Origin: Chryseobacterium ureilyticum
Lineage (GTDB): Bacteria > Bacteroidota > Bacteroidia > Flavobacteriales > Weeksellaceae
Length of the DNA stretch: 64,000 bases
Assembly (NCBI RefSeq): GCF_900156735.1
Contig: NZ_FTOL01000013.1
Span: 1 to 64,000, forward strand
Direction: 5' to 3'
Shown: in pieces, positions 36,087-44,281 of the stretch
How the letters are laid out: every line of letters begins with the position of its first letter
Position numbering within the stretch: the first letter of the stretch is position 1
Made by a program: the position numbers and the translations under genes
The notes under the pieces: generated by a model
What the model was told of the DNA's origin: nothing
Seen by the model: only the letters and a program-made list of their open reading frames with translations
Databases searched by the model: none

Positions 36087-37220
36087 ATGAGAAAAGCCAT
36101 TTTATTCATCTGTCTGTTTATAGCCGCTACAGCTTATACTCAAGAAATGAAGAAAGTCAGTTTTGACGAAAAATTTAAAAAAGAAAATCAGGGAAAAACC
36201 AAAATTGAAGTTGATGAAGTAAAAGAACTTCTTCACATTATGATTGCCATCACAGAGGTCGGATTGGATAATGATGATATGGTACAACAATCCGGAGATT
36301 ATTATCAGGATGTTTTAAAACAGTTCAAGGCTTTTAAAGATGAAAAAATTATTGGAAAAATAGATTCATTGATGAAAGCTAATCCTACCAATTATGTTCT
36401 TCTGACCGGAAATGCCATCAGCTACGATTTTAAAGGCAACAAACTAATTCCCAATAAAAACTACCTTTTCCCAGCTCAAAGTGTTTCATCCCATACTACC
36501 GTCAAGATAAATCCTATCACAACTTACAAAACACAGCTTGAAGATTTTGCTAAGAAAACCGGATTCAGAGAATTTTATAAAAAACATATTCCCTATTATA
36601 ACAGTTTAATTTCCCAGTATAATAAGGTTGCAAATCTGGATGAACAATGGAAATGGCTGGAAAAGAATTTCGAAACAAAAGTCAACAATTATACGATATT
36701 AACATCGCCTTTAATCAATAGTCTGAATTATACCACGACTTACAGAGATAATGATTTTATACAAATTCTAATGGTACTTCCCCCTGTTGAAGAGGTTAAA
36801 GGTTTTTCTGAAAAACAGAATATCGTTTTCAATACAAGAGTGATGTTTACAGAAATTGACCACAATTATACGAATGCTCCCACAAAAAAATTTACAGAAA
36901 CATTGAATGAAGCCCTTAAAGACAGAGAAAAATGGGTGGATGTAAAACAGGAAGGGACGGAATATTATCCTAATCCATCCCGTGTTTTTGACGAATACAT
37001 GACTTTTTCTGTATACTATTTATTCTGTGCTGATAAATATTCAAATGACACTCCTACTCTTACCTATGCTTATCAGGATATTAATTCGGTATTGAAGGCA
37101 AGAGGCTTTATTAAAATAAAAGAATTCAACGACGAGCTTTTATCTTTGAGAAAAAAATATCCCGGGAAAAAAATTGAAGAATTGTACCCTGAACTTATTG
37201 AATGGTGTAAAAACCAGTAA
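36087..37220 (+). CDS. Exported DUF4932-like protein
   Basis: 377 residues with signal MRKAILFICLFIAATAYTQ. The layout (ELLHIMIAITE near residue 50, FREFYKKHIPYYNSLI, VFNTRVMFTEIDHNYTN, RVFDEYMTFSVYYLF) is like DUF4932 proteins, which resemble zinc peptidases with an HExxH-like helix. Here the region reads EIDHNY, so a full metal site is not obvious. Could be a degenerate peptidase-fold binding protein. Function unknown. Confidence 0.6.
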   Translation: MRKAILFICLFIAATAYTQEMKKVSFDEKFKKENQGKTKIEVDEVKELLHIMIAITEVGLDNDDMVQQSGDYYQDVLKQFKAFKDEKIIGKIDSLMKANPTNYVLLTGNAISYDFKGNKLIPNKNYLFPAQSVSSHTTVKINPITTYKTQLEDFAKKTGFREFYKKHIPYYNSLISQYNKVANLDEQWKWLEKNFETKVNNYTILTSPLINSLNYTTTYRDNDFIQILMVLPPVEEVKGFSEKQNIVFNTRVMFTEIDHNYTNAPTKKFTETLNEALKDREKWVDVKQEGTEYYPNPSRVFDEYMTFSVYYLFCADKYSNDTPTLTYAYQDINSVLKARGFIKIKEFNDELLSLRKKYPGKKIEELYPELIEWCKNQ

Positions 37221-37336
37221 TATCATAAAAGCAGCCATACCTTTTTATTTGAAATAAAACTTTATAATTTCCATCAATCTATTATTTTTTGCAAAATTTC
37301 TTGCATATGTTTTATTTTTTCATAATTTTAATATCA

Positions 37337-37366
37337 CTAAATAGTGAATAAGAATTTACTATTTAG
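37337..37366. promoter_or_regulatory. Nested inverted repeats upstream of protein-glutaminase
   Basis: CTAAATAGT (37337-37345) and ACTATTTAG (37358-37366) are perfect inverted arms. TTTACT-N6-AGTAAA overlaps the right arm. Placed 34 nt before the ATG, this could be an operator or an mRNA hairpin. No TAnnTTTG box is clear in this gap. Confidence 0.45.
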
Positions 37367-37399
37367 AGTAAAATCATAACCACCAAAATATTGAAAACT

Positions 37400-38359
37400 A
37401 TGAAAAAAATTTTGCTATCCCTGATGGTATTTGTATCAGTACTATCTATTAATTCCTGTTCAGAGTCAAGTGCGAATCAGGAAGTCGTAAATTCCGAATC
37501 CAAGGAAATTGTAATGAAAGACTTTGGACGAACTGTTCCGGTTGGGATTGATAAAGAAGGTGATCAATTTAGAGTTTCCTTTATTCTTTCGGCTCAGCCT
37601 TATATGATTAAAGATACAAAGGAAAATGAAGTCTTTATTTCCATGATCAGCGAGGCTGTAAAAAATGAGTCTCCTGTTCGTATTTCCCTTAAAGGTAATT
37701 CCAATGAGATTGCAAAAGTGGAAAGCCCTACTATGGAAGACGTTCGTTTCTTTAAGTCTACCCTCACAAAAGAGGTAAAAACTGAAAAAGGAGCAGCTAA
37801 CAGACTTGCAAGTGTTATTCCTGATGTGGCAACTTTAAACAGTTTATTTACTCAAATTAAAAATCAATCCTGTGGAACTACTACAGCATCTTCACCTTGC
37901 ATTACTTTCAGATATCCGGTAGATGGATGCTATGCAAGGGCTCACAAAATGAGACAAATCCTGAACAATGCCGGATATGAATGTGAAAAGCAATTCGTAT
38001 ATGGTAATTTAAGAGCTTCTACTGGTACTTGTTGTGTATCATGGGTATATCACGTGGCTATTCTTGTAAGCTTTAAAAATGCTTCCGGAGTAGTGGAAAA
38101 AAGAATTATAGATCCTTCATTAAATTCAACTGGTCCTATTACGGATACAGCATGGAGAGCAGCATGTACAAACTCTACGTGTGGTTCTACTTCTGTTTCT
38201 TCTTATGCCAATACACCTGGAAATGTATATTACAGAAGTACATCAGGATCTTTATTATATGATAACAATCTGGTAAATACCAACTGTACATTAACGGCAT
38301 TCTCAGCACTATCAGGCTGTTCAGCTCCGGTACCTAGTACAGCACATTGCGGATTCTAA
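37400..38359 (+). CDS. Protein-glutaminase prepro-enzyme
   Basis: Deamidates glutamine side chains in intact proteins (EC 3.5.1.44). I recognise this as the secreted Chryseobacterium proteolyticum-type enzyme. Signal about residues 1-20 (ends INSC, also lipobox-like), pro-region to about 135, mature enzyme from LASVIPDVATLNSLF, about 184 residues. Catalytic triad by family: Cys177 in DGCYARAH, His218 in VYHVAIL, Asp238 in RIIDPSL. Many Cys residues in the mature part suggest disulfides. The pro-region keeps the enzyme inactive until cleaved. The ATG at 37400 is preferred to the TTG at 37391. Confidence 0.95.
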   Translation: MKKILLSLMVFVSVLSINSCSESSANQEVVNSESKEIVMKDFGRTVPVGIDKEGDQFRVSFILSAQPYMIKDTKENEVFISMISEAVKNESPVRISLKGNSNEIAKVESPTMEDVRFFKSTLTKEVKTEKGAANRLASVIPDVATLNSLFTQIKNQSCGTTTASSPCITFRYPVDGCYARAHKMRQILNNAGYECEKQFVYGNLRASTGTCCVSWVYHVAILVSFKNASGVVEKRIIDPSLNSTGPITDTAWRAACTNSTCGSTSVSSYANTPGNVYYRSTSGSLLYDNNLVNTNCTLTAFSALSGCSAPVPSTAHCGF

Positions 38360-38373
38360 CTAACTTTTTATAT

Positions 38374-38410
38374 AGCTCCTGCATTTATTCATATATTGCA
38401 GGAGCTTTTT
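38374..38410 (+). terminator. Terminator after protein-glutaminase
   Basis: AGCTCCTGC (38374-38382) and GCAGGAGCT (38398-38406) pair perfectly, followed by TTTTT. Confidence 0.85.
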
Positions 38411-38428
38411 ACCTAATAATTTTATATT

Positions 38429-38740
38429 ATGAAAGCCTGGACTTATTTATTATTACTGTTTACCATGATCACATCCTGTTCATCCAACTCTGAGTCTCAG
38501 AAACTCATCTGGTATAATAATGCTACCATCAATAATATCCTTGAAGATCCTGATAAACCGGAAGAAGTTGTACGGGTAGCCATTGGAATAAGTGCACAGG
38601 TATTTTATCTCTCAAAAAAATCTCCGGATTATAAAACAATGATGGAAAAAGTTAATCTAAGTTTTAAAAAAGGTAAAACCTATAATATAGGCGTTGAAAG
38701 CAAAACCAATATGATTAAACAGATCAATGAAATAAAGTAA
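38429..38740 (+). CDS. Small lipoprotein downstream of protein-glutaminase
   Basis: 103-residue lipoprotein (MKAWTYLLLLFTMITSC). The mature part, with KLIWYNNATINNILEDPDKPEEVVRVAIG and a basic C-terminal third (FKKGKTYNIGVESKTNMIKQ), matches no family I know. It starts 18 nt after the glutaminase terminator hairpin, in the same direction, so it would depend on read-through or its own weak promoter. A protective or accessory role for the enzyme is conceivable but only inferred from position. Confidence 0.6.
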   Translation: MKAWTYLLLLFTMITSCSSNSESQKLIWYNNATINNILEDPDKPEEVVRVAIGISAQVFYLSKKSPDYKTMMEKVNLSFKKGKTYNIGVESKTNMIKQINEIK

Positions 38741-38764
38741 TTTTTTCATTTCTTCCTTCATTTA

Positions 38765-39517
38765 TTATCTTATTACTGATATTCCGGCATCTACTTTAAT
38801 TTCCGCACCATGGATATAGGAAGCTTCTTCGGAGGCAAGAAATGATACAACATTGGCAATTTCAGTAGGTTCTCCCTGTCTTTTAAAAGGAATTGTAGGG
38901 ATAATATCCTGAACAGCACCTTCAATTTGCTCCGCTGTTAAACCTGTATTATTAAAAATATTAGTTTTAATATGCCCCGGACTTATTCCATTCACGCGGA
39001 TTCCTCTTTCCGTAAGCTCTACCGCAAATGTTCTAATGAAAGACTGTACGGCGGATTTTGCTGCAGAATACACCGAAAAATTGTGCATTGCTATTTCTGT
39101 AGCAACAGATGTATTGAAGATTATTGAACTTCCTCGTTTCATGAGTGGCAATATTTGTTGAACCGTAAAAAAAGGTCCTTTTACCAATACATTAAAGAGT
39201 TCATCGAATTGTTCTTCTCCCACATTTTCAATAGAAGCAAATTTCCCATAACCAGCATTGGCAAAGATTACATCCAACTCTTCTGTATATCTTTTAACCT
39301 CTTGTTGCAACTGCATAAGATCTTTCATCCTTCCGGAATCTGATACTATTCCGTATGCTCTACCCCCTAATTTTTCTAAAGCATTATTCACTGTTTCTTC
39401 ACTTCTTCCTGTAATAATGGCAATTCCACCTTCTTCAATAAATCGTTGCGCTGTCGCAAAACCCATTCCATTGGTTCCTCCCGTAATCAAAGCTGTTTTG
39501 TTTTTAAATTTCTGCAT
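38765..39517 (-). CDS. SDR-family oxidoreductase
   Basis: 250-residue classical short-chain dehydrogenase. Cofactor loop TGGTNGMG near residue 13, NAG at the end of beta 4, catalytic Ser in FNTSVA and YSAAK (Tyr, Lys), with ISPGHIKTNIF after. A basic residue after the second strand (GRSEE) suggests NADP(H). Substrate not predictable. A near-consensus -7 box (AATCTTTG) lies about 25 nt upstream. Confidence 0.9.
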   Translation of the reverse strand: MQKFKNKTALITGGTNGMGFATAQRFIEEGGIAIITGRSEETVNNALEKLGGRAYGIVSDSGRMKDLMQLQQEVKRYTEELDVIFANAGYGKFASIENVGEEQFDELFNVLVKGPFFTVQQILPLMKRGSSIIFNTSVATEIAMHNFSVYSAAKSAVQSFIRTFAVELTERGIRVNGISPGHIKTNIFNNTGLTAEQIEGAVQDIIPTIPFKRQGEPTEIANVVSFLASEEASYIHGAEIKVDAGISVIR

Positions 39518-39733
39518 TGTTTCTTGTTTTTAAATTCTATTACAAAGATTGAAATAACCCTTCTCCGAAAAAATCCGAATCGTGTGGAAGTTCATTACAA
39601 AGCTTTAATTATTTTTTTAATAAATATTTTAAAACCAAAAAGCTCTTGTTTCTTCCTATCAATACAGCGTTTTCCACCAATTATGTTTCCCATACTCAAC
39701 ACTCAATAAAATCGGCATCAATAAAATTTTTCA

Positions 39734-39759
39734 AAATTAAATTGTGTACAATTTAATTT
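39734..39759. promoter_or_regulatory. OhrR/MarR operator (perfect 12+12 inverted repeat)
   Basis: AAATTAAATTGT (39734-39745), spacer GT, then ACAATTTAATTT (39748-39759), perfectly inverted. It contains the TACAATT/AATTGTA-type core known for OhrR boxes and overlaps the -33 element. The rest of the 39518-39847 gap shows no gene. Confidence 0.75.
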
Positions 39760-39771
39760 ATTGTATATTTG
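39742..39771 (+). promoter_or_regulatory. Promoter of the nitroreductase-ohrR-ohr operon
   Basis: TTG (39742-39744), exactly 19 nt, then TATATTTG (39764-39771): a full TTG-N19-TAnnTTTG promoter. The -33 part lies inside the operator, so bound repressor would block it. Leader about 70 nt. Confidence 0.75.
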
Positions 39772-39847
39772 CAATGTCATTTCGATTGAATCTTTTCCAA
39801 AATCAATAAAAATGACGGAAGTAGTTTAATTTAAAAACCAAAAGAAA

Positions 39848-40480
39848 ATGTCATTAATAGAAAATTTAAACTGGAGACATGCGGTAAAAGCATACGATCC
39901 TACAAAAAAAGTATCAACAGAAGATTTAAATAAGATCCTTGAAGCAACAAGACTCGCTCCCACTTCATCAGGATTACAGCCTTTCCGCGTTATTGTAGTG
40001 GAAAATCAGGAAATAAAAGAAAAAATGGTTGCCGGAGCTTTAAACCCTGAAGTGATGAGAGATTCTTCTCATGTTTTGGTTTTTGCAGCTTGGGATAGCT
40101 ATTCTAATGAGAAAATAGACAAAGTATATGATTATCATACAGATGTAAGAGATCTTCCAAGAGGACGTTTCGGTAGCTACACTGATAAAATCAAGGAAAT
40201 GTACGGAGCGCAAACTCCTGAGGAACATTTTGCACACACAGCACGCCAGACATATATTGCTTTAGGAATTGCCCTTGCACAGGCGGCTGAACTTAAAATT
40301 GACAGTACACCAGCAGAAGGATTCAGTAATGCAGTGGTAGATGAAGTACTTGGTTTGAAAGAATTAGGCTTAAAAAGTGTAAGTCTTTTATACCTTGGAT
40401 ACCGTGATGAAGCTAATGACTGGCTGTCTTCTATGAAAAAAGTCCGTATTCCAATGGACGAGTTTATCATTAAAAAGTAA
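39848..40480 (+). CDS. NAD(P)H nitroreductase-family flavoprotein
   Basis: 210 residues, NfsB-like FMN oxidoreductase: N-terminal WRHAVKAYDPTKKVS (FMN phosphate-binding Arg/His), RLAPTSSGLQPFRVIVVEN, and the C-terminal LGLKSVSLLYLGYRDEANDW. First gene of a peroxide-response operon, so it may reduce quinones or other electrophiles formed during oxidative damage. Substrate not certain. Confidence 0.85.
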   Translation: MSLIENLNWRHAVKAYDPTKKVSTEDLNKILEATRLAPTSSGLQPFRVIVVENQEIKEKMVAGALNPEVMRDSSHVLVFAAWDSYSNEKIDKVYDYHTDVRDLPRGRFGSYTDKIKEMYGAQTPEEHFAHTARQTYIALGIALAQAAELKIDSTPAEGFSNAVVDEVLGLKELGLKSVSLLYLGYRDEANDWLSSMKKVRIPMDEFIIKK

Positions 40481-40510
40481 TACCTTCACGAATCTTTCGT
40501 ACTCAAACTT

Positions 40511-40945
40511 ATGGAAAATTCAAATACCCCAAAACTAGAAAACCAAATCTGTTTCCCATTATATGTAATTGCCAAGGAAATCACAGGGCTTTATCGTCCT
40601 TTTCTTGATGAACTGGAGATTACCTATCCTCAATATCTTGTAATGATGATATTATGGAATGGTGACGGACTTACGGTAAGCCACATCGGGGAAAAGCTAT
40701 TCCTGGATAGTGGAACATTGACACCACTCCTTAAAAGACTGGAAACGAAAGGATTTATAGTAAGAAAACGTAAAAAAGAGGACGAACGAGTGGTTGAAGT
40801 ATTTTTAGCAGATGCCGGAAAAGAGCTACAGAAAAAAGCATGTGCAATTCCGGGAAAAATTCAGGAAAAAATCGGCATACAACCGGAGGAATTGTTAGAA
40901 TTAAAAGAAACAGTCCTTAAAATATTAAACAAAATTGAAAAATAA
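40511..40945 (+). CDS. ohrR: MarR-family organic peroxide sensor
   Basis: 144-residue repressor. LENQICFPLYVIAKEIT carries the N-terminal reactive Cys (Cys14) of OhrR, and LDELEITYPQYLVMMILW is the next family signature. The winged helix follows (VSHIGEKLFLDSGTLTPLLKRLETKGFI, RKKEDERVVEVFLA). Oxidation of Cys14 by organic peroxides would release it from the operator at 39734-39759. It directly precedes ohr, with the TAA of ohrR followed at once by the ATG of ohr. Confidence 0.92.
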   Translation: MENSNTPKLENQICFPLYVIAKEITGLYRPFLDELEITYPQYLVMMILWNGDGLTVSHIGEKLFLDSGTLTPLLKRLETKGFIVRKRKKEDERVVEVFLADAGKELQKKACAIPGKIQEKIGIQPEELLELKETVLKILNKIEK

Positions 40946-41371
40946 ATGAAAACCTTATATACAACAAAAGTTACTGCTACAGGAGGAAGAAACGGACATG
41001 TAAAAAGTGAAAATGGAGTTTTAGACCTTGAAGTAAAAATGCCTAAAGCATTAGGAGGAGCAAATGATGACTTCACTAATCCGGAAATGCTTTTTGCTGC
41101 AGGATATTCTGCATGTTTTGACAGCGCACTAAACAGAGTAATCAGTTTAGGAAAAGTACAAACTGGTGAGACAACTGTTACAGCACAGGTAAGCATTGGG
41201 CAAATTGAAAACGGAGGCTTTGGATTAGCTGTAGAACTTGATGTGAATATTCCGGGAGTTTCTATTGAAGAAGCACAAAGTTTAACGGAAAAAGCACACC
41301 AGATCTGTCCTTATTCTAATGCGACAAGAAATAATATTGAGGTGAAACTTTCAGTAACGAACAACGATTAA
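40946..41371 (+). CDS. ohr: Organic hydroperoxide resistance protein
   Basis: 141-residue Ohr/OsmC-fold thiol peroxidase that reduces organic hydroperoxides. Both active Cys residues are present: Cys57 in FAAGYSACFDSAL and Cys121 in AHQICPYSNATR. Starts immediately after ohrR, in the same operon, and ends just before a strong terminator. Confidence 0.95.
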   Translation: MKTLYTTKVTATGGRNGHVKSENGVLDLEVKMPKALGGANDDFTNPEMLFAAGYSACFDSALNRVISLGKVQTGETTVTAQVSIGQIENGGFGLAVELDVNIPGVSIEEAQSLTEKAHQICPYSNATRNNIEVKLSVTNND

Positions 41372-41397
41372 TCCAATTTTTTTTAATCATATTTATG

Positions 41398-41431
41398 AAA
41401 TGATCTGTTTCGGATTCGAAACAGATCATTT
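41398..41431. terminator. Strong terminator after ohr
   Basis: AAATGATCTGTTTCG (41398-41412) and CGAAACAGATCATTT (41417-41431) form a perfect 15-bp stem with a 4-nt loop. T-rich on both sides. Confidence 0.88.
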
Positions 41432-41573
41432 TGTATTTTAATGTATATTGATAGGAAACAAAATGGTTATATTTCTCACACAAGTTTTTGTAACTTGCAG
41501 AAACAGGGTTAATATACGTGGCATATGAGAAAAATCGCATTATAACTATGAATTTAAAACAGTTACACACTCA

Positions 41574-42167
41574 ATGAAGTTTATCATAAATATAGTAATT
41601 CTGACTTTCGTTTTTAGCTGTACAAAAACTCAGAACGAAGAGAAAAAGGAATTCATTTCAAGGGAATATTTCAGTGTATCTGAGTTTAGTAAAAAGATAG
41701 ACAGCCTAAAATCCAATGCTGTTAAAGCCGATTCTTTAATGCCTATGATGCCAAAAGAAGAAAAGAAACTGAACAAAAATTATTTTCAAGGCAGTATTCA
41801 TTTTTTAATTCTTGATGAAGATAATTCCTATTATATTATTAACTCTCTTGAACCCCAAATTTCAATGTGTGGAGTTTCATCAGAGCTTTCAAAACAAGAT
41901 TCTCTTGCCTATATCAGCAATAGTAATCAAATTACTGATAGAATTCAACCAATAAAGACCTCAGAAATAACAAAAATCCTGAAAAAACATAGATCTGCTA
42001 TCCTCAACTCATACAATAATTCTCCTCTTACCATATCTTTCGCTCTAAAAAAAGATACTCTAAAAGGACCCACTGTATACAATATTATTAGCTTTATGGA
42101 AAAAGATAAAATGCAATTGTATACTTTTCGAAGAATGAATGAGTATGAGCTGATAAAAGCAAAATAA
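41574..42167 (+). CDS. Lipoprotein of unknown function
   Basis: 197 residues. Signal MKFIINIVILTFVFSC with lipobox Cys. The mature part is Lys/Ser rich at first (residues 20-75), then FLILDEDNSYYIINSLEPQ and a C-terminal ILNSYNNSPLTISFALKKD. I recognise no domain. Stands alone. The following gap (42168-42390) has short direct repeats around AATTTGTG but no gene. Confidence 0.6.
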   Translation: MKFIINIVILTFVFSCTKTQNEEKKEFISREYFSVSEFSKKIDSLKSNAVKADSLMPMMPKEEKKLNKNYFQGSIHFLILDEDNSYYIINSLEPQISMCGVSSELSKQDSLAYISNSNQITDRIQPIKTSEITKILKKHRSAILNSYNNSPLTISFALKKDTLKGPTVYNIISFMEKDKMQLYTFRRMNEYELIKAK

Positions 42168-42390
42168 CATTCTGCTTATTGCTAATTAAAATTATAGAAT
42201 AAACACAGATTATTGCATCTATTTAATGCATTTAATTTGTGAAATTTGTGCTAACATTCGTAAAATTAGTGTTTTCTAAAACACAAAGTTTAATTTCTAA
42301 TAAAAAGCTTTGATTTTCTCTTAATCAAACGTAAATTCTCAAATTTCCTTAATGGGTTACAATTTGATGAAACAATTACTTATAGTATGT

Positions 42391-43020
42391 TTATCGTTTA
42401 TTAAGATTGCTTTTTTGATAAGCATCTATTTTTTTATAAGAATCATTTTTCTCTTTTTCTTTTTTATCAGAAATCAGGATTCCGAAAAGATGATCAATTT
42501 CGTGCTGAAATATAACCGCTGTGAACCCTTCTACAATTTCTGAGTACTTCTGACCTTTTAAATCCACATATTCCAGTTGAATCACTTTGCTTCTGTAAAA
42601 CTGATCTCTGAAATCGGGAATGGAAAGATCTCCCTCCGGACCAAGATTCTGTACATCAGATCTCCATACAATCACCGGATTAATAAAGTATTCCAAAGGC
42701 GTTCCTTCTTTATCAAAACGCTGTACCCAAATTACTTTTCTATTGATTCCGACCTGTGGTGCCGCAATTCCTACTCCACCATCTGTGGAAAGAAGCGACT
42801 CTTTCATTCTTTTTACCAAAACTGCTGTATTTGGATCTACAGGATCAATTTCTGTGGACAGGCTCAACAAGGTTTTATGTTGATGATCATCTGTAGTCTG
42901 ATAAATAGGCAAAGCAGTGTTTACATCACCTTGATTAATAATTGATAATTCACCAGAGGTAAGTTTTTGGGCATTAAATAAACCAACAACAAATATAAAT
43001 AGAATGGATAATTTTTTCAT
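42391..43020 (-). CDS. Exported peptide-deformylase-like protein with Cys-to-Asp metal ligand
   Basis: 209 residues. Motif 1 (GVGIAAPQVG) and motif 3 (QHEIDHL) of peptide deformylase are intact, but motif 2 reads EGDLSIP where nearly all family members have EGCLS, so the Cys metal ligand is Asp. The protein also begins with a signal peptide (MKKLSILFIFVVGLFNAQ), unlike the cytoplasmic enzyme. It is thus probably a second, periplasmic deformylase-like hydrolase or a non-deformylase. The usual def gene should lie elsewhere. Confidence 0.85.
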   Translation of the reverse strand: MKKLSILFIFVVGLFNAQKLTSGELSIINQGDVNTALPIYQTTDDHQHKTLLSLSTEIDPVDPNTAVLVKRMKESLLSTDGGVGIAAPQVGINRKVIWVQRFDKEGTPLEYFINPVIVWRSDVQNLGPEGDLSIPDFRDQFYRSKVIQLEYVDLKGQKYSEIVEGFTAVIFQHEIDHLFGILISDKKEKEKNDSYKKIDAYQKSNLNKR

Positions 43021-43037
43021 ATGGATTGAATGTAGTA

Positions 43038-43045
43038 CAAAGGTA
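43038..43045 (-). promoter_or_regulatory. -7 box of the deformylase-like gene
   Basis: TACCTTTG on the minus strand, 17 nt before the ATG at 43020. Confidence 0.5.
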
Positions 43046-43122
43046 AAAATTGTGGAAGAAAGATGGGTAATTATGTTGTTTTTTAGGTTTTGGCTAAAGC
43101 CATTGATTTTTTTGAATATAAA

Positions 43123-43142
43123 AAGCGGGCTTTAACCCGCTT
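43123..43142 (-). terminator. Terminator after the ChaN-like gene
   Basis: AAGCGGG (43123-43129) pairs with CCCGCTT (43136-43142). On the minus strand a T-run follows, about 130 nt past the stop at 43271. Confidence 0.6.
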
Positions 43143-43270
43143 CTATGGAATTTTATCCTATTTCTAGAATATTTATTTTGTTGAATTTTATTCACCTCAA
43201 GATCAAACAGTTGTGTTAGATTCTTACGAAATGATAAAACTATGTTTAAAATATTGCGAGAACAAAATCA

Positions 43271-44143
43271 TTAAAAAGTCTTTGTCATATCACCCGGAAT
43301 AATCAGATTAAATTCTGTAGGAATATAATCTTTTGAAGGGACTTTCAGTTCTGGATCTTCTGATTCAAAAACAGAAATAACAGCCATTTTCAGATTCGGG
43401 TTTTTCTGTTTGATGTACCAATAAGTTCCACCAAATTCTTTACTGTGATAGTTTCCATTATAATGAATGAAAGTCTTTCCTTGTTGGATATTTTTCATAA
43501 TAGATTCTGCCATTGTAGCATCTTTTGTTGCCTGCGCAGAAATAAAGTTCATCACTTTTGTTCCTTCAGCATGATCTCCCATCATAGCTTTCATTTCAGT
43601 ATATCCGGGAGTTTCCAGACTTACTTTGATTGGCAGTTGAGCAATATATGTTTTCTCCTTTTCACTCAATCTGTTTAGAGATTCCAACCCTTCTTTTGCT
43701 GTTTGAGATGCATATCTTCTGGGAATATTGGTTGCAATAAAGCTTAATTTTTTGTTTTTAGCAAAATCCACCAAAGGCTTATAATCGGTTGCATAATTAT
43801 TCCATAAACGGGCTGAATCTTTCAATGTTTTTGCATCAAATTTTCCGCTTAAGTACTGGTTCAATTGAGCCTGATTGTCTCTTTCGAACATTTCTGCCCC
43901 AAGAATAAGCTGTCCGTTTTTCTTTTCATATAATGCTTCGGTAATTTTAAGCTGAAGCCAGTGATTGATTGAACTGTTATGATTTTCTCCGAAGAAAACT
44001 ACATCATAATCAGCTAATTCCTTCACTAATTTATCAGTTTTTATTTCTTTTCCTTTTTTATCATAAAATTGATACGCTTTAAAGTCCTGACCACTTAAAG
44101 AACAGAAACCTGCAAGCAATATCGCGATGAAAATATTCTTCAT
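43271..44143 (-). CDS. ChaN-like haem-associated lipoprotein-family protein
   Basis: 290 residues with signal MKNIFIAILLAGFCSLSGQ. The ChaN fold is marked by VVFFGENHNSSINHW, LILGAEMFERDNQAQL and HYNGNYHSKEFGG. ChaN proteins in other bacteria bind haem in pairs and are linked to iron uptake. It is next to the haem operon, in the same direction, but separated by a terminator. No lipobox Cys is obvious at the cleavage site, so it may be periplasmic, not lipid-anchored. Confidence 0.8.
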   Translation of the reverse strand: MKNIFIAILLAGFCSLSGQDFKAYQFYDKKGKEIKTDKLVKELADYDVVFFGENHNSSINHWLQLKITEALYEKKNGQLILGAEMFERDNQAQLNQYLSGKFDAKTLKDSARLWNNYATDYKPLVDFAKNKKLSFIATNIPRRYASQTAKEGLESLNRLSEKEKTYIAQLPIKVSLETPGYTEMKAMMGDHAEGTKVMNFISAQATKDATMAESIMKNIQQGKTFIHYNGNYHSKEFGGTYWYIKQKNPNLKMAVISVFESEDPELKVPSKDYIPTEFNLIIPGDMTKTF

Positions 44144-44229
44144 TTTATATCTTCCTATTTAATTTAACCACAAATTACATAAATATTGGGTACAAATAAG
44201 CTTTATACTTTACCCTTTTACCATAAAAA

Positions 44230-44263
44230 AAGACCGCTTTGAATTTACAAACAAAACGGTCTT
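44230..44263 (-). terminator. Terminator of the hmu operon
   Basis: AAGACCGCTTTG (44230-44241) and CAAAACGGTCTT (44252-44263) form a 12-bp stem with one wobble. Seven T residues follow on the minus strand, 19 nt after the hmuS stop. Confidence 0.85.
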
Positions 44264-44281
44264 ATTCAAATCATCTAATTA

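Noticed and set aside
41316..41570. Minus-strand frame of 84 codons opposite ohr and its terminator
   Set aside because: It runs through a perfect terminator hairpin and overlaps a certain gene.
42352..42543. Plus-strand frame with a hydrophobic start
   Set aside because: It is the antisense of the end of the deformylase-like gene, and its hydrophobicity comes from the Lys-rich codons of that strand.
42601..42660. The Asp in the deformylase motif as a translation slip
   Set aside because: I re-read the codons on the minus strand: GAG GGA GAT CTT TCC, so the Asp is in the sequence.
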